DNA of 64,000 nucleotides, taken from contig NZ_JAODNM010000092.1 of assembly GCF_025464955.1 (NCBI RefSeq), positions 1 through 64,000 of the forward strand, in the 5' to 3' direction. The notes below the pieces were generated by a model. The model was given only the letters and a program-made list of their open reading frames with translations, made no database searches and was not told the origin of the DNA. Position 1 is the stretch's first letter. Every line of letters begins with the position of its first letter. The position numbers were made by a program, and so were the translations under genes. Shown one piece after another: positions 23,375-31,092 of the stretch. The DNA is from Amycolatopsis sp. (GTDB taxonomy: Bacteria > Actinomycetota > Actinomycetes > Mycobacteriales > Pseudonocardiaceae).

Positions 23375-24459
23375 CGCGCCACCGTCGGCTTCCGCATGAC
23401 CAACGCGGGCGCGTGCTTCGGCTCGGCCAGTATCAGGTCGACGACGTCGCGCTGCGGCGACCTCGAGCACACGGGGTCGGTCGCGGCGGCGTCGCCGGTC
23501 AGCAGGAACGCCTGACAGCGGCAGCCGCCGAAGTCGAGTCCGCGCCTGTCGCAGGAACGGCACGTGTCGCTCATCCAGTCTTCGCCGCGATAAGCGTTGA
23601 AGGAGCTGGACTTGTACCAGATGTCGGCCAACGGCGTGTCGAGCACATTGTCCAGTTTCAGCGTCTCGATCGCGCTCGCCGCCGGGCACGGCAGCACGGT
23701 CCCGTCCGGCGCGATCGTCAGTTGCCGCGCGCCCCAGCCGTACATGCACGGTTTCGGGTACGGCTCGTAGTAGTCCGCGACGACGTAGATGACTTCCATC
23801 GTGCCGCGCAGCCGTTCGGTGGCCGCGCGCACGAGCGGCTCCGCGGTCTCCAGCTGCTCGGGCGTCGGCATCAGCGCGTCGCGGTTGCGCAGCGCCCAGC
23901 CGTAGTACTGGGTGTTCGCCAACTCAAGCCGGTCTGCGCCCATCCGCTCGGCCAGCGCGATGATCCCGGCGAGCTGGTCGTGGTTTTCCCGGTGCAGCAC
24001 GACATTGACCGACAGCGGCAGCTCGGCCGCCTTGATCAGCGCGGCCACCGCGATCTTGTGGTCGTGCGCCCGCGTGCCGGCGAGCAGGTCGGCGCGTCCC
24101 GCCTCGGCGGCCTGGACCGACAGCTGGATGTGCGCGATCCCGCGATCGACCAAGTCCGCCAGCCGGGTTTCGGTGAGTCCGAGCCCGGACGTCACGAGGT
24201 TGACGTAACAGCCGAGATCGCTCGCGTGCTGGACGAGCTCGGGCAGGTCCGGACGCGCGAGCGGCTCGCCGCCGGACATGTGCACCTGCAGCACGCCCAG
24301 TTCGCGGGCCTGGGTCAACGTCGACTTCCACCGCTCGGTGGACATCTCGCCGTCACGCGCGATCAGTTCGAGCGGGTTCGAGCAGTACGGGCAGTGCAGT
24401 GGGCAGCGGTGCGTCAGCTCGGCCAGCAGACCGAGCGGCGGCTCGGCGGTCACGTCCAT
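23371..24459 (-). CDS. pqqE: PqqA peptide cyclase, radical SAM
   Basis: A 362-residue radical SAM enzyme that crosslinks the Glu and Tyr side chains of PqqA. The SAM cluster cysteines are Cys19, Cys23 and Cys26 in RCPLHCPYC, and MSGGEPLARPDL is the SAM-binding GGE motif. The C-terminal SPASM auxiliary-cluster cysteines appear in PCMYGWG, VLPCPAA and CRSCDRRGLDFGGCRCQ. The ATG at 24459 lies within the end of pqqD (10-base overlap), typical of tight coupling. PqqD presents the precursor peptide to this enzyme. Confidence 0.95.
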   Translation of the reverse strand: MDVTAEPPLGLLAELTHRCPLHCPYCSNPLELIARDGEMSTERWKSTLTQARELGVLQVHMSGGEPLARPDLPELVQHASDLGCYVNLVTSGLGLTETRLADLVDRGIAHIQLSVQAAEAGRADLLAGTRAHDHKIAVAALIKAAELPLSVNVVLHRENHDQLAGIIALAERMGADRLELANTQYYGWALRNRDALMPTPEQLETAEPLVRAATERLRGTMEVIYVVADYYEPYPKPCMYGWGARQLTIAPDGTVLPCPAASAIETLKLDNVLDTPLADIWYKSSSFNAYRGEDWMSDTCRSCDRRGLDFGGCRCQAFLLTGDAAATDPVCSRSPQRDVVDLILAEPKHAPALVMRKPTVAR

Positions 24460-24722
24460 TCGACGACCCTCCGGTCGGCGAATCGGGTGAGTACGTCGAG
24501 CACATCCTGTTCCCGCACACCGGAATACCGGCCGCGCAAGACGTCCGTGACCGCGTCGACTGATGCCTTCCCGTCGCACAGCCCCAGCACCGCGGCCGCT
24601 GTCGCGTTGGGCACGAGGACTCCCTCCGGGAAGAGCAGGACGTGGGTGTCGCGGACGTGGTCGTACGTCAGCCGCACGCCGCGCCGCAGCCGCGGTACCG
24701 ACGTCGGGCCGACGGCCGTCAC
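24450..24722 (-). CDS. pqqD: PqqA-binding protein PqqD
   Basis: A 90-residue RiPP recognition element that binds the PqqA leader and delivers it to PqqE. Its sequence VPRLRRGVRLTYDHVRDTHVLL, then NATAAAVLGLCDG and VDAVTDVLRGRYSG, follows the winged-helix RRE pattern. The start is GTG 24722, overlapping the pqqC TGA. It is a stand-alone protein, not fused to pqqC or pqqE as in some bacteria. Confidence 0.92.
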   Translation of the reverse strand: MTAVGPTSVPRLRRGVRLTYDHVRDTHVLLFPEGVLVPNATAAAVLGLCDGKASVDAVTDVLRGRYSGVREQDVLDVLTRFADRRVVEWT

Positions 24723-25417
24723 GCCTTGACCCCGGCGCGTTCGATGGCGTCGAGCATCGACCACAGCACGTCGCATTTGAACGACAGCGCGGCGATGGCC
24801 TTTTCCTGCTGCTCACGCGTCACGCAGTGGCGGACGACGAGGTCGACGGTGGCCTTGCCCTCGCCGGAAACAGCGTTGATCCGGTTGGTGAAGTAGGCGA
24901 GGTCGGCCGGCGCGATCCAGGCGTAGTTCGCGAGCATGTCGGCGACGCGTTGCTGCATCAGGTGCCCGGCGAACATCTCCGTCAGCCCCGACGCGACCGC
25001 CTCCACCCACGGTTTTGTGCGCGCGAACGTGACGTATGCGTCGACGGCGAATCGCACGCCAGGAACGAGGTGGCGTTCGTCGAGGACCTCGTCGCGGTCG
25101 AGCCCGACGGCTTCGCACAGCCGCAGCCAACGCTCGGCGCCACCGTCACCGGCGGTCTTGCCGTCGTGGTAGACGATGCGGTCCAGCCATTGCCGCCGGA
25201 TCTCCGGGATCGGGCAGTTGCTGATGATCGCGGCGTCCTTCTGCGGCAGGTTGCACTGGTAGTACCACCGGTTCGCCGCCCACATCCGCAGCTCGTACTC
25301 GGTCAGCTCGCCGTTGTGCAGCCGGTGGTGGAACGGATGCGTGCCCCAGTAACGGCTGGACAGAGCGCGGAGCGCGGCGACGAACTCTTCGCCGTTCATC
25401 GGCGTGACGGTGGACAT
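24719..25417 (-). CDS. pqqC: Pyrroloquinoline-quinone synthase PqqC
   Basis: A 232-residue cofactor-free oxidase that closes the ring and performs the final eight-electron oxidation to PQQ. The sequence shows the conserved active-site region THPFHHRLHNGELT, NRWYYQCNLPQKDAAII, and GLTEMFAGHLMQQRV, with histidines and tyrosines in the family positions. The ATG at 25417 has GGAGGCAAGAG upstream. It is second in the operon, 74 bases after pqqA, and its TGA overlaps the pqqD GTG. Confidence 0.95.
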   Translation of the reverse strand: MSTVTPMNGEEFVAALRALSSRYWGTHPFHHRLHNGELTEYELRMWAANRWYYQCNLPQKDAAIISNCPIPEIRRQWLDRIVYHDGKTAGDGGAERWLRLCEAVGLDRDEVLDERHLVPGVRFAVDAYVTFARTKPWVEAVASGLTEMFAGHLMQQRVADMLANYAWIAPADLAYFTNRINAVSGEGKATVDLVVRHCVTREQQEKAIAALSFKCDVLWSMLDAIERAGVKA

Positions 25418-25491
25418 CTCTTGCCTCCAACGGTCGATGCGACACGTGGGGGGCGGGGACCGGCGGAGGCCGATCCCCGCCGCTGCGCTCG

Positions 25492-25590
25492 TCACTCCAT
25501 ACGCGCCGCGTACGCGGTGACCTCCATCGGGACTTCGTATTCGACGAAGTCGGGGGTGGTCCAGACCTCGGATGTGCTGGGTTCGTTCAT
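25492..25590 (-). CDS. pqqA: PQQ precursor peptide PqqA
   Basis: A 32-residue ribosomal precursor. The C-terminal part reads PMEVTAYAARME, with the invariant Glu (residue 23) and Tyr (27) separated by three residues as in all PqqA, and WTTPDFVEYE in the leader. Those two side chains become the PQQ skeleton. The ATG at 25590 has GAGGAG just upstream. The stretched N-terminus and the second FVEYE Glu-x-Tyr-like segment are variants of the short proteobacterial form. It heads the pqqACDEB operon. Confidence 0.92.
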   Translation of the reverse strand: MNEPSTSEVWTTPDFVEYEVPMEVTAYAARME

Positions 25591-25766
25591 CTTGACTCCT
25601 CGGATCACGATCACCGGAGCTCGGGTGGGCCCCGTCACCCTAAGAGCATCGACAGTGGTTAGACCAGATGTTCGGCCGAATTCGGGCTCGTGTTCGTTAA
25701 GATTCCTTCCGATGGGCCAACGGGCCCGTGGAGAAGATCTACAGCGCGCGACGAGCCTCGGATGTA

Positions 25767-25814
25767 CCGCAACTCGCCGTCGACTTGCGATCGCAAGTCG
25801 ACGGCGAGTTGCGG
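25767..25814. repeat. 48-bp perfect palindrome built from two inverted CGCAACTCGCCGTCGA units
   Basis: The left arm 25767-25790 and right arm 25791-25814 are exact reverse complements with no loop. Each arm contains the CGCAACTCGCCGTCGA unit found at 20601, 34985 and 54884. It lies just beyond the WS/DGAT stop and upstream of pqqA. It probably ends the WS/DGAT transcript. A palindrome this long is also prone to cruciform formation and deletion. Confidence 0.85.
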
Positions 25815-25816
25815 AG

Positions 25817-27184
25817 CTAGCGGGTTGCGGCCTCGAGCTCGGCGAGGGCGGTGTCGAGATGGGTGAGGATGCGCTGCAGGTGGGGGACGCTGCGGCGGCA
25901 GCCGGTGATGCCGAAGTCCAGGTTGTCGCCGTTGCTGGTCAGCGTGATGTTGAGCGCCTGGCCGTCGAGTAGCACGGACGCCGGGTAGACGCCGTCGAGC
26001 TGCGCGCCGTTCCAGTACATCTGCTTGCGGGGGCCGGGCACGTTGGAGATGATGATGTTGAACGGCGGCCGGGTGTTGTTGACGACGCCGGGGATCGGCG
26101 AGATGCCGAGCTGCGCGACGTTGAGGCCGGAAAGCAGCATCGTCTGCAGCGGCGTGAGTTCGGAGAACAACCGCTTGCCGTTGCGCATCGACTGGTGGAT
26201 CGCCGTGAGCCGCTGGGCGGGATCGGTCTGGTCGGTGGCGAGGTTGCACAGCAGCGCGCCGATGTTGTTGCCGGCCGCTTCGCCGGCGTCGGTCTTCCGC
26301 CGCAGCGAAACCGGCACCATCGCGACCATCGGCGCGTCCGGCAGCGCGCTCTGCTCGATGAGGTAGTCGCGCAGCGCGCCGGAACACATCGCGAGCACGA
26401 CGTCGTTGCGTGACACCCCGGCCGCGGAAGCGATCTGACGCACCCGGTCCAGCGACCACGACTGCGCGGCGAACCTTCGCGCTCCGCCGATCGGCACGTT
26501 GAGCATGGTTTTCGGGGCCTGCATCGGCAGCGTCAGGGTGTGCTCCCGGAAGGCTTCCCCGGCCACCTTGAACGCGGCGGGCGCGACACCGGCAAGCTGG
26601 CTGAACGTGCGTCCGGCGGTCCGGAAGAACGAGCTCGGCGCTTTGCCGTTTCGCGCCGAAGGCTCCTTTTGGCGCGTTCCCCACGGTGGTGGGCAGTCGA
26701 GGTCGTCCGGGTCTTCGCTGAGCGTGCCCTGCAGCTGTTTGAGCGCCGAAACGCCGTCCATCAACGCGTGGTGGATCTTGGTGTAGATCGCGAACCGGTC
26801 GTCGGCCAGGCCCTCGATGAGGTGGATCTCCCAGAGCGGGCGATGCCGGTCGAGCAGGGTTCCGTGCCATCTCGACGTGAGTTCGAGCAGCTCGCGGATC
26901 CGGCCCGGCTGCGGCAGCGCGGAATGACGGAAGTGGTAATCGAGTTCGAGGTTCGCGTCCTGGGACCACCCGAGGTAACCGGCGGTGTTCACCGGGCGTG
27001 ACGGGCGGCGCCGGAAAAGACTGCGCATGTTCGTACTGTCGAGCAGGTCGCGACGCAGATTACTGAGATAGTCCGGACCGGCGCCTTCGGGTTTCTTGAA
27101 CAACTGCAAGCCGCCGACGTGCATCGGGTGCTCACGCGTCTCCACCAGCAGGAACATCGAGTCGGTCACGGGCATCAAGGGCAT
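25817..27184 (-). CDS. WS/DGAT-type wax ester synthase / diacylglycerol acyltransferase
   Basis: A 455-residue acyl-CoA:alcohol/diacylglycerol acyltransferase that makes wax esters or triacylglycerol on the membrane surface. The catalytic HHxxxDG motif is at 138-144 (KIHHALMDGVSA). The N-terminus MPLMPVTDSMFLLVE, HPMHVGGLQLF and the C-terminal NIIISNVPGPRKQMYW, with its conserved SNVPGP-type motif, are family marks. Two in-frame ATGs lie close together (27184 and 27175). An inverted repeat at 27234-27254 lies in its promoter region. Storage-lipid synthesis fits the actinobacterial setting and the beta-oxidation genes elsewhere in the window. Confidence 0.92.
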   Translation of the reverse strand: MPLMPVTDSMFLLVETREHPMHVGGLQLFKKPEGAGPDYLSNLRRDLLDSTNMRSLFRRRPSRPVNTAGYLGWSQDANLELDYHFRHSALPQPGRIRELLELTSRWHGTLLDRHRPLWEIHLIEGLADDRFAIYTKIHHALMDGVSALKQLQGTLSEDPDDLDCPPPWGTRQKEPSARNGKAPSSFFRTAGRTFSQLAGVAPAAFKVAGEAFREHTLTLPMQAPKTMLNVPIGGARRFAAQSWSLDRVRQIASAAGVSRNDVVLAMCSGALRDYLIEQSALPDAPMVAMVPVSLRRKTDAGEAAGNNIGALLCNLATDQTDPAQRLTAIHQSMRNGKRLFSELTPLQTMLLSGLNVAQLGISPIPGVVNNTRPPFNIIISNVPGPRKQMYWNGAQLDGVYPASVLLDGQALNITLTSNGDNLDFGITGCRRSVPHLQRILTHLDTALAELEAATR

Positions 27185-27233
27185 CGAGGACCACCTTCCG
27201 GGTACCGACGGCATCGCCGGCAACGCTGCCGAT

Positions 27234-27254
27234 AACACTGCCGAGAACAGTGTT
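27234..27254. promoter_or_regulatory. Inverted repeat AACACTG-N7-CAGTGTT
   Basis: Perfect 7-bp arms separated by seven bases lie 50 bases upstream of the WS/DGAT start. The geometry suits a dimeric repressor such as TetR or MarR. No cognate regulator gene is adjacent, so the binder is unknown. Confidence 0.45.
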
Positions 27255-27370
27255 CACGCCGGACAGCCGAGTCTACGCACAGCGGGGCGCGGGCAAAGAA
27301 AAACTCATCCCGCCGACTGTGCGTGTTTCCCGGAATTTCCGCCACGGCCGACACCGGAACCCCCTGGCCT

Positions 27371-27385
27371 GATCGTTCAACGATC
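27371..27385. promoter_or_regulatory. Palindrome GATCGTTCAACGATC at the hyuAB operon start
   Basis: This perfect 15-bp palindrome ends 15 bases before the GTG start of the TPP enzyme. Its GTTnAAC core and AT-rich arms resemble FadR-subgroup GntR operators. The operon's last gene is such a regulator, so self-repression of the operon is likely. Confidence 0.6.
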
Positions 27386-27400
27386 CACTACCCTCCGGAC

Positions 27401-29032
27401 GTGCACACAACGCCTGCCCTCACCGGTGCCCGGCACCTGGTCGAAACCCTGACCGCACTAGGCGTCGAGGTGGTGTTCGGCCTTCCCGGGGTGCACAACC
27501 TGCCGGTTTGGGAGGCGTTGGCGCACACGGACATCCGGCTCATCGGGGTCAGACACGAACAGACCGCGGGCTACGCCGCCGACGGGTACGCCCGCGCCAC
27601 CGGCAAGCTCGGCGTCGCCATCGTGACGACGGGTCCGGGCGCGGCGAACACGCTCGCCGCGGTCGGTGAGGCGAAGGCGTCCGGGTCGCCGCTGCTGGTC
27701 ATCGCGACCGACATCCCGTCGACGCTGCGCCGCCCGGGTGTCGTCCGCGGGGTCCTGCACGAGACCTCGGACCAGCAGGCGATGTTCGCCCCGGTCACCA
27801 AGGGCGGGTTCACCGTCGGGAACGCCGACGAGATCGCCGGCACCGTCCGCAAAGCCGCCGAGCTCGCGCTCCGGCCGCAAAGCGGCCCGGTCTACCTCGG
27901 CATCCCCACCGACTTCCTCAAAAACGAGACCGTGGCGATCCCGTACACCCCGGACCCGGTTCGCGCGTTCGGCCCCGTGGACACCTGGCGCGCCGAAGAC
28001 CTGTTGGCCAACGCCAAAAGGCCGCTGATCTGGGCCGGCGGCGGCGCGCTGCGGTCCGGCGCCGGGCCCGCGATCGGCGCGCTGGCCGAGCGGCTCGCGG
28101 CGCCGGTCATCACGACGTTCGCGGCGCGGGGCCTGCTGCCGGTCGACCACCCGTGCCTGGCGCCGAACCCCGTGCACGCGCCCGAGGTCGGCCGGCTGTG
28201 GGACGAGGCCGACGTGGTGCTCGGCATCGGCACCGACTTCGACGGCCTGATGACCCAGAACTGGCTGATGCCACCACCGCCGAAGCTCATCGTGATCAAC
28301 GTCGACGCCGAGGACGCGGGCAAGAACTACCTGCCCGATGTCACACTCGTCGGGGACGCGCGCCAGGTCGTCGAAGCGCTGCACGTTCCGCAGCGGCGCG
28401 GGCTCGACGAGTTGGAACTGCGGCTCAAGAAGATCGCCGGCATTTTGCGCCACCGCGTGCGCGAGGAGGAGCCGCAGGCCGCGGATCTGTTGGCCACGTT
28501 GGAAGAAGTGCTGCCGAAAGACGCCACGGTCGTCGCCGACATGTGTGTCGCGGGGTACTGGCTCGGTGGTTTCCACCGGGTTCCGTCGGCCGGCCGGTTC
28601 GCCTATCCGATGGGCTGGGGAACGCTCGGGTTCGGGTTCCCGGCGTCGCTCGGCGCCGCCGCGGCGGGTGGCGGCCGGACGATCTGCGTCAGCGGCGACG
28701 GTGGATTCCTGTTCGCCTGCGGGGACCTGGCGACGCTCGCGCAGGAGGAACTCCCGGTAACGGTGATCATTGTGGACGATGGTGGCTACGGAATGCTGCG
28801 CTATGACCAAGATCGCGAGAACCTGCCGCATCGCGGGGTCGACCTCGACAGCCCGGACTTCGTCGGACTGGCCCGGTCGTTCGGTGTCCACGCGGAACGA
28901 GTCGCCGGGTTCGGACGCGCTTTCCGGCGGTTGCTCAGCGAGTTCGTCGAGGCCGACGAGCCGAACGTGCTGGTCGTGCGGGCGAAGCTCAACCCGCCGC
29001 TGAACACCTCTCCCCGCTGGTACCGGCGGTGA
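27401..29032 (+). CDS. Thiamine-diphosphate enzyme, acetolactate synthase/benzoylformate decarboxylase-like
   Basis: A 543-residue TPP enzyme. It has the activating Glu53 in VRHEQTAGYAADGYA, a central Rossmann-like domain, and the diphosphate/metal motif SGDGGFLFACGDLATLAQEE followed by VDDGGYGML. It should add to or decarboxylate a 2-oxo acid. It is distinct from the TPP enzyme at 7329-8882. The GTG at 27401 follows the operator palindrome directly; upstream codons are rejected because they would overlap it. Its TGA overlaps the hyuA-like GTG (GTGA), so it is the first gene of a five-gene overlapping operon. Its substrate is unknown. Confidence 0.85.
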   Translation: MHTTPALTGARHLVETLTALGVEVVFGLPGVHNLPVWEALAHTDIRLIGVRHEQTAGYAADGYARATGKLGVAIVTTGPGAANTLAAVGEAKASGSPLLVIATDIPSTLRRPGVVRGVLHETSDQQAMFAPVTKGGFTVGNADEIAGTVRKAAELALRPQSGPVYLGIPTDFLKNETVAIPYTPDPVRAFGPVDTWRAEDLLANAKRPLIWAGGGALRSGAGPAIGALAERLAAPVITTFAARGLLPVDHPCLAPNPVHAPEVGRLWDEADVVLGIGTDFDGLMTQNWLMPPPPKLIVINVDAEDAGKNYLPDVTLVGDARQVVEALHVPQRRGLDELELRLKKIAGILRHRVREEEPQAADLLATLEEVLPKDATVVADMCVAGYWLGGFHRVPSAGRFAYPMGWGTLGFGFPASLGAAAAGGGRTICVSGDGGFLFACGDLATLAQEELPVTVIIVDDGGYGMLRYDQDRENLPHRGVDLDSPDFVGLARSFGVHAERVAGFGRAFRRLLSEFVEADEPNVLVVRAKLNPPLNTSPRWYRR

Positions 29033-31092
29033 CCGGCCTCCGAATCGGGGTCGACATCGGTGGCACGTTCACCGATCTGTGCGTGCTCGACGCGTCCGGG
29101 GTGGTCGCCGTCGGCAAGGTGCTCACCACGCATGACGAGCCCGCTCGCGCTGTCGAGCAGGTGCTCGTCGAAACGCTGCGATCGGCCGGACTGTCCACAG
29201 CGGACGTTGAGCAGCTCGTGCACGGCACGACCTTGGTGACGAACGCGCTGATCGAACGAAAAGGCGCGCGGACGGCGCTGCTGGCGACAGCCGGGTTCTC
29301 CGACGTGCTCGAAATGCGTCGTGAGCACCGGTACGAGCTTTACGACCTGCTCATCGAACTCCCGGTCCCGCTGGTGCCCAGGCATCTGCGGTTCGATGTC
29401 CCGGAGCGGATCCTCGCGGACGGAACCGTCCACACGAGACTTGACGAGGACTACGTCGCGCGGCTGGGACGAGAACTCGCCGAACGCGGGATCGAGGCGG
29501 TCGCGATCTGCTTCCTGCACGCCTTCACCGATCCGTCGCACGAACGCCGGGCCGCCGAAATCCTGCACGAGGTCGCACCCGGGCTCAGCGTCGCGCTTTC
29601 GTCCGAAGTGGTTCCGGAGATCCGCGAATTCGAACGGATGTCGACGACGGTGGCGAACGTCTACGTGCGGGACCTCACCGAACGCTATTTGCGCGATCTC
29701 GAGCGCCGGCTGCATGCCGTCGGTATCGGGCCGTCGCCGCACATCATGCTGTCCAACGGCGGAATAGCCACAGTGGACACCGCTGCTCGGTACCCGATTC
29801 GCATCCTCGAATCCGGACCGGCCGGGGGCGCGCTCGCGGCGTCGGCGTTCGGCGCGGTGGCGGGGGAAGCCGACCTCCTGGCGTTCGATATGGGCGGTAC
29901 GACGGCGAAACTGTGCATGATCTCCGGTGGTGCGCCGCTGGTCACCCACGAGTTCGAGGTCGACCGGAAGTACCGGTTGCTGCCCGGTTCCGGCCTGCCG
30001 GTGAAGGTCCCGGTGACCGACATGATCGAAATCGGGGTCGGCGGCGGCTCGCTGGCCCGGATCGACGCGCTGGGCCTGCTGACGGTCGGCCCGGATTCGG
30101 CGGGGTCCGAGCCTGGGCCGGTGTGCTACGGCCGTGGTGGTACCGAACCGACCGTCACGGACGCCGATCTTGTGCTCGGCTATCTCGATCCCGGCTATTT
30201 TCTTGGCGGCGAAATGGCGTTGGACGCCGAAGCCGCCGCCGAAGCGATTCGAGTGCGGATCGCCGATCCGCTCGGTGTGTCCGTCGCCCAGGCCGCATAC
30301 GGCATCCACGTGAGCGTCAACGAGGATATGGCGAATGCGGCTAGAGTCCACGCTGTTGAACGCGGGAAGAATCCCGCTGAGCTTCCGTTGTACACCTTCG
30401 GCGGAGCGGGGCCGGTGCACGGTGCCGGGGTTGCCAGGGCGCTCGGAGCGCCGAGGGTGGTCGCGCCGCCCGCGGCGGGGGTGATGAGTGCGATCGGATT
30501 TCTCACCGCGCCGCTGGCCTTCGACTTCGTCCGGTCCGCGCGGGCGAACGTTCGGGATCTGTCGTGGGACCAGGTCGACGCGCTGTTCGCCGAGATGGAG
30601 GACGAAGGCGCGAAGCTGCTTGTCGAGTCCGGAGTGGACAGTTCCGGCATCACGCACAGCCGGATTGCCGAAATGCGGTACGCCGGTCAGGGATATGAAA
30701 TTCGAGTTCCGGTGGTCGCGACGAGCGGTACTTGGCCGGACGCGTTGATCGACGCGTTCACCACCGCGTACCGGGCGCTCTATCAGCGTACCGGGCCGCA
30801 AGTCGACGTCGAGGTGCTCAACTGGCGGGTGGTTTCCGCAGGACCCGTTCCCGAGGTGGCACTACGGTTGAACACCAGCGCCTCCGGTGAGGCGCGCAAA
30901 GGCTCACGCTCGGCGTACTTCCCCACCGTGGGTGGATTTGTCGACACCGCGGTGTTCGATCGGTACCGACTCGTGCCGGGGGACATTGTCGAAGGTCCGG
31001 CAATCGTCGAGGAACGTGAGTCCACTGTGGTCGTCCCGCCGGGGGCGAGTTGTTCGGTGCGGACCGATTCCAGTCTGGTGGTGACAGTGTGA
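29029..31092 (+). CDS. Hydantoinase/oxoprolinase family protein, HyuA-type subunit
   Basis: A 687-residue ATP-dependent subunit of the hydantoinase A / 5-oxoprolinase family. The actin-like ATPase motifs are GVDIGGTFTDL at the N-terminus and AFDMGGTTAKLCM near residue 285; PGSGLPVKVP and GVGGGSLARID follow in the conserved core. Such proteins, with HyuB, hydrolyse cyclic amides (hydantoins, 5-oxoproline) or carboxylate ketones (acetone or acetophenone carboxylases). The gene overlaps both neighbours by GTGA. No small third subunit of the carboxylase type is present, which favours a hydrolase role. Confidence 0.88.
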   Translation: MTGLRIGVDIGGTFTDLCVLDASGVVAVGKVLTTHDEPARAVEQVLVETLRSAGLSTADVEQLVHGTTLVTNALIERKGARTALLATAGFSDVLEMRREHRYELYDLLIELPVPLVPRHLRFDVPERILADGTVHTRLDEDYVARLGRELAERGIEAVAICFLHAFTDPSHERRAAEILHEVAPGLSVALSSEVVPEIREFERMSTTVANVYVRDLTERYLRDLERRLHAVGIGPSPHIMLSNGGIATVDTAARYPIRILESGPAGGALAASAFGAVAGEADLLAFDMGGTTAKLCMISGGAPLVTHEFEVDRKYRLLPGSGLPVKVPVTDMIEIGVGGGSLARIDALGLLTVGPDSAGSEPGPVCYGRGGTEPTVTDADLVLGYLDPGYFLGGEMALDAEAAAEAIRVRIADPLGVSVAQAAYGIHVSVNEDMANAARVHAVERGKNPAELPLYTFGGAGPVHGAGVARALGAPRVVAPPAAGVMSAIGFLTAPLAFDFVRSARANVRDLSWDQVDALFAEMEDEGAKLLVESGVDSSGITHSRIAEMRYAGQGYEIRVPVVATSGTWPDALIDAFTTAYRALYQRTGPQVDVEVLNWRVVSAGPVPEVALRLNTSASGEARKGSRSAYFPTVGGFVDTAVFDRYRLVPGDIVEGPAIVEERESTVVVPPGASCSVRTDSSLVVTV

